Origin: an uncultured Pseudomonadota bacterium | GTDB taxonomy: Bacteria; Pseudomonadota; Gammaproteobacteria; Steroidobacterales; Steroidobacteraceae | DNA length: 7,407 bases | Assembly (NCBI GenBank): GCA_903890265.1 | Contig: CAITAM010000344.1 | Coordinates: 1 to 7,407, forward strand | Direction of reading: 5' to 3' | Part shown: in pieces, positions 5,968-7,407 of the stretch | How positions within the stretch are numbered: the first letter of the stretch is position 1 | Layout: every line of letters starts with the position of its first letter | Notes under the pieces: generated by a model | Databases searched by the model: none | The model's input: the letters and a program-made list of their open reading frames with translations, nothing else | What the model was told of the DNA's origin: nothing | Position numbers and translations under genes: made by a program

Positions 5968-6336
5968 ATGATCGGTTACGTCTGTATCGGTACCAATGAC
6001 CTCGCCGCATCGGCCGCGTTCTACGACGCGCTGCTGGCCACCGTCGGTGGCAAGCGGCACTGGGAGACCGAGCGCTTCATCGCCTGGCACAACGCCCCCA
6101 CCTCGCCGATGCTGATCATGATCAAGCCGCTCGACGGCCAGCCGGCCACGGTCGGCAACGGCACGATGGTGGCGCTCGCCGTCGGCTCGACCGCGATGGT
6201 CGATGCGATCCACGCCAAGGCGCTCGCGCTCGGCGGCAAGGACGAGGGGGCTCCCGGCAATCGCGGTGAGAACTTCTACGCCGCGTACTTCCGCGATCTC
6301 GAGGGCAACAAGCTCGCCGCCTTCCACACGGGCTGA
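5968..6336 (+). CDS. VOC superfamily (glyoxalase/bleomycin-resistance fold) protein
   Basis: This 122-residue protein is the size of a single VOC domain of two beta-alpha-beta-beta-beta units. The first unit begins IGYVCIGTNDLAASAAFYDALL (2-23), the usual sequence of strand, NDL turn and FYDALL helix. The second unit ends with AAYFRDLEGNKLAAFH (105-120), whose FRD-x-x-GNK turn is diagnostic. Glu115 in DLEGN may stand near the metal ligand of the second module. The first-strand His that commonly binds metal in glyoxalase I and extradiol dioxygenases is replaced (Tyr4/Cys6), so a metal-dependent reaction is doubtful. The fold is secure. Function could be isomerase, lyase, dioxygenase, or metabolite binding, and the sequence does not settle it. 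It is the last gene of the co-directional set, 31 bases after the PGDYG-like gene. Confidence 0.85.
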   Translation: MIGYVCIGTNDLAASAAFYDALLATVGGKRHWETERFIAWHNAPTSPMLIMIKPLDGQPATVGNGTMVALAVGSTAMVDAIHAKALALGGKDEGAPGNRGENFYAAYFRDLEGNKLAAFHTG

Positions 6337-6347
6337 GCCGGCAGCAG

Positions 6348-6374
6348 CGGCCGGCGCGTCAGTCGCGCCGGCCG
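6348..6374. terminator. GC-rich hairpin between convergent genes, candidate bidirectional terminator
   Basis: CGGCCGGCGCG (6348-6358) and CGCGCCGGCCG (6364-6374) are perfect 11-bp complements around a 5-base loop (TCAGT). The loop contains the reverse complement of the cytochrome b561 stop codon, so the hairpin starts inside that gene's last codons. It closes the plus-strand gene set 12 bases after the VOC stop. No T tract follows on either strand, so this is not a canonical intrinsic terminator. A competing pairing exists through three copies of GCCGGC (6337-6342, 6350-6355, 6367-6372). Confidence 0.45.
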
Positions 6375-6934
6375 AACGGGCTCATCCGCTCGAGTTCCGG
6401 GTACCGGTCGAGGAACTGGTGCTTGAGCGCGGCGCCGACGTGCAGCGCGAAGAGCACGTAGAGCGTCGTGCCCAGCCACTCGTGAACCGAGCCGAACAGG
6501 CCGTGCAAGCGCTCCCGGGCCACGGGCTCCATCGACTGGATGAAGCCGATCCGCGGCCACGGCACGAGGTTGTAGAGCGACATCGGGTGGGTCGCTGCGT
6601 CCTTCCACGCCGAGTCGTGCAGCCAGCCCGACAGGGGCAGGCCGATCATGACGGCGTAGAGCGCGAGGTGCGCGACGTGCGAGGCCTGCTTCTCCCAGCC
6701 GGCAAAACCGGCCGGCAGGGGCGGCGGCGGGTTGGCGTAGCGCCACAGGATGCGCAGCAGCGCGAGGCCGAGCACCGTGATGCCGATCGACTTGTGCAGG
6801 TCGATGACGCTGCGCTGCCGGTCCTCCGCCACGTAGTCGACCGTCCAGATCAGGACGACGTTCAGGAGCATGCCGAGGGCGACGAGCCAGTGCAGGACGA
6901 TCGCGGTCTGGGTGTAGCGGGCGGACTGTGCCAT
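6359..6934 (-). CDS. Cytochrome b561 family di-heme membrane protein
   Basis: This 191-residue protein has four predicted membrane helices at about 11-31, 47-65, 86-106 and 148-170. That matches the prokaryotic cytochrome b561 (CybB/YodB) architecture and length. Histidines placed for heme ligation are His15 (VLHW), His47 (DLHKS), His89 (SHVAHLALY), His151 (SVHEW) and His165 (ALHVG). RILWRYANPPPP after helix 2 and GLPLSGWLHDSA after helix 3 are typical of the family. Known relatives pass electrons between the quinone pool and periplasmic or other acceptors; YodB-type members act as superoxide:ubiquinone oxidoreductases. The start is supported by GAGGG (plus-strand 6941-6945) 6 bases upstream of the ATG. 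It lies 31 bases downstream of the partial minus-strand gene and is probably in the same operon. No YceI partner is seen. The stop overlaps the intergenic hairpin. Confidence 0.92.
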   Translation of the reverse strand: MAQSARYTQTAIVLHWLVALGMLLNVVLIWTVDYVAEDRQRSVIDLHKSIGITVLGLALLRILWRYANPPPPLPAGFAGWEKQASHVAHLALYAVMIGLPLSGWLHDSAWKDAATHPMSLYNLVPWPRIGFIQSMEPVARERLHGLFGSVHEWLGTTLYVLFALHVGAALKHQFLDRYPELERMSPFGRRD

Positions 6935-6965
6935 GCGGGACCCTCGGTAATCTGGGCGGGCGCTG

Positions 6966-7407
6966 TTATTTGAGCACGACCGCGACGTTCTCCGCGAGCA
7001 GCCCCGACATCGCCATACGCCGGTCCAGCGTATCCAGCTTCTCCGGCAGCAGCATCACGATCAGGTTGTCCTGGTAGATCGTCTTGAAGATCTTGACCTT
7101 GCGCAGGACGCTGCGTAGCTCCGCTGGGCTGCCCGGCCGCTGCACGAGGACACCGACGCCGCCGTCACCGACGGTCTCGCCGATGTGCGCCGAGATGATC
7201 TCGCGCTGGGTGGTGCCGACCGTGCGGTGCTCGTGCACCAGCGGCGCGCCGAAGATCTCGATGAGCTCGGCGATGAGCGGCATGCTGAACTCGTCGTCCG
7301 TCTTTGCGTCCTTCGAGACGAGGTGGTAATCGATGAACGGGCGGACGTGCGCGCGCGTCAGCGGCCGCTCTTCGAGCATCTTCGCCGACGGCAGCCAGTG
7401 CTCGACG
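6966..7407 (-). CDS. Unrecognised protein, N-terminus possibly beyond the window
   Basis: The frame is open from the window edge to the TAA at 6966-6968, giving about 146 residues. An ATG at 7379 would give 137 residues, but the residues before it (EHWLPSAK) look coding and no clear Shine-Dalgarno precedes it, so the protein is probably longer. It contains no membrane segment or signal peptide. It has an alternation of hydrophobic strands and helices, for example MPLIAELIEIFGAPLV, then TQREIISAHIGETVGDGGVG with a glycine-rich turn, and IYQDNLIVMLLPEKLDTLDRRM. It ends LLAENVAVVLK. I recognise no catalytic motif and assign no function. It lies upstream of, and is probably co-transcribed with, the cytochrome b561 gene. 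Confidence 0.7.
   Translation of the reverse strand, partial: VEHWLPSAKMLEERPLTRAHVRPFIDYHLVSKDAKTDDEFSMPLIAELIEIFGAPLVHEHRTVGTTQREIISAHIGETVGDGGVGVLVQRPGSPAELRSVLRKVKIFKTIYQDNLIVMLLPEKLDTLDRRMAMSGLLAENVAVVLK

Noticed and set aside
912..6336. Complete carnitine biosynthesis operon
   Set aside because: Only the first-step type dioxygenase is recognisable. No aldolase, aldehyde dehydrogenase or second hydroxylase is present in the window.
6203..6973. Plus-strand open frame opposite the cytochrome b561 gene
   Set aside because: It is antisense to a protein with four membrane helices and conserved heme histidines. Its own translation is charged low-complexity sequence.
1..7407. CRISPR arrays, tRNA genes, insertion sequences, phage or toxin-antitoxin genes
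   Set aside because: Read on both strands; no periodic direct repeats, cloverleaf, transposase motifs or terminal repeats were seen.

Overview
The window is a compact, GC-rich bacterial segment, densely coded, with strong G/C preference at third codon positions and GTG starts. The gene repertoire suggests a Proteobacterium, probably a gammaproteobacterium: a YihG/PlsC-like acyltransferase, a Tat-exported asparaginase-2 family enzyme, a b561-type cytochrome and a PGDYG-type small protein. The exact lineage cannot be fixed from this sequence. No tRNA, rRNA, CRISPR array, insertion sequence or phage gene was seen. No noncoding stretch exceeds 149 bases.

Layout. (1) At 1-762 (+) lies the 3' part of a lysophospholipid acyltransferase gene cut by the window edge. 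(2) At 763-911 is an unusually AT-rich intergenic region. It carries a plausible sigma70 promoter and a near-perfect inverted repeat lying on the -10 element, which looks like a repressor operator. (3) At 912-6336 (+) five genes run in one direction with gaps of 88, 51, 11 and 31 bases. They encode a trimethyllysine/gamma-butyrobetaine type 2-oxoglutarate dioxygenase, a divergent stand-alone HyuA-type (hydantoinase/oxoprolinase) ASKHA protein, a Tat-exported N4-(beta-GlcNAc)-L-asparaginase homologue, a PGDYG-like protein with an internal duplication, and a small VOC (glyoxalase-fold) protein. (4) At 6966-7407 and 6359-6934 (-) a partial unknown gene is followed by a cytochrome b561. These converge on the five-gene set across a 22-bp gap with a strong GC hairpin.

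How the genes may work together. The five plus-strand genes look like one accessory catabolic unit controlled from the operator/promoter at about 833-873. The recognisable chemistry is hydroxylation of a trimethylammonium-bearing amino acid or betaine, a probable ATP-dependent amide/lactam hydrolase, and exported amidohydrolysis of an asparagine-linked substrate. The later carnitine-pathway enzymes (hydroxytrimethyllysine aldolase, trimethylaminobutyraldehyde dehydrogenase) and a HyuB partner are absent from the window. The substrate of the set is therefore open, and the gene set as a whole is the most interesting item here.
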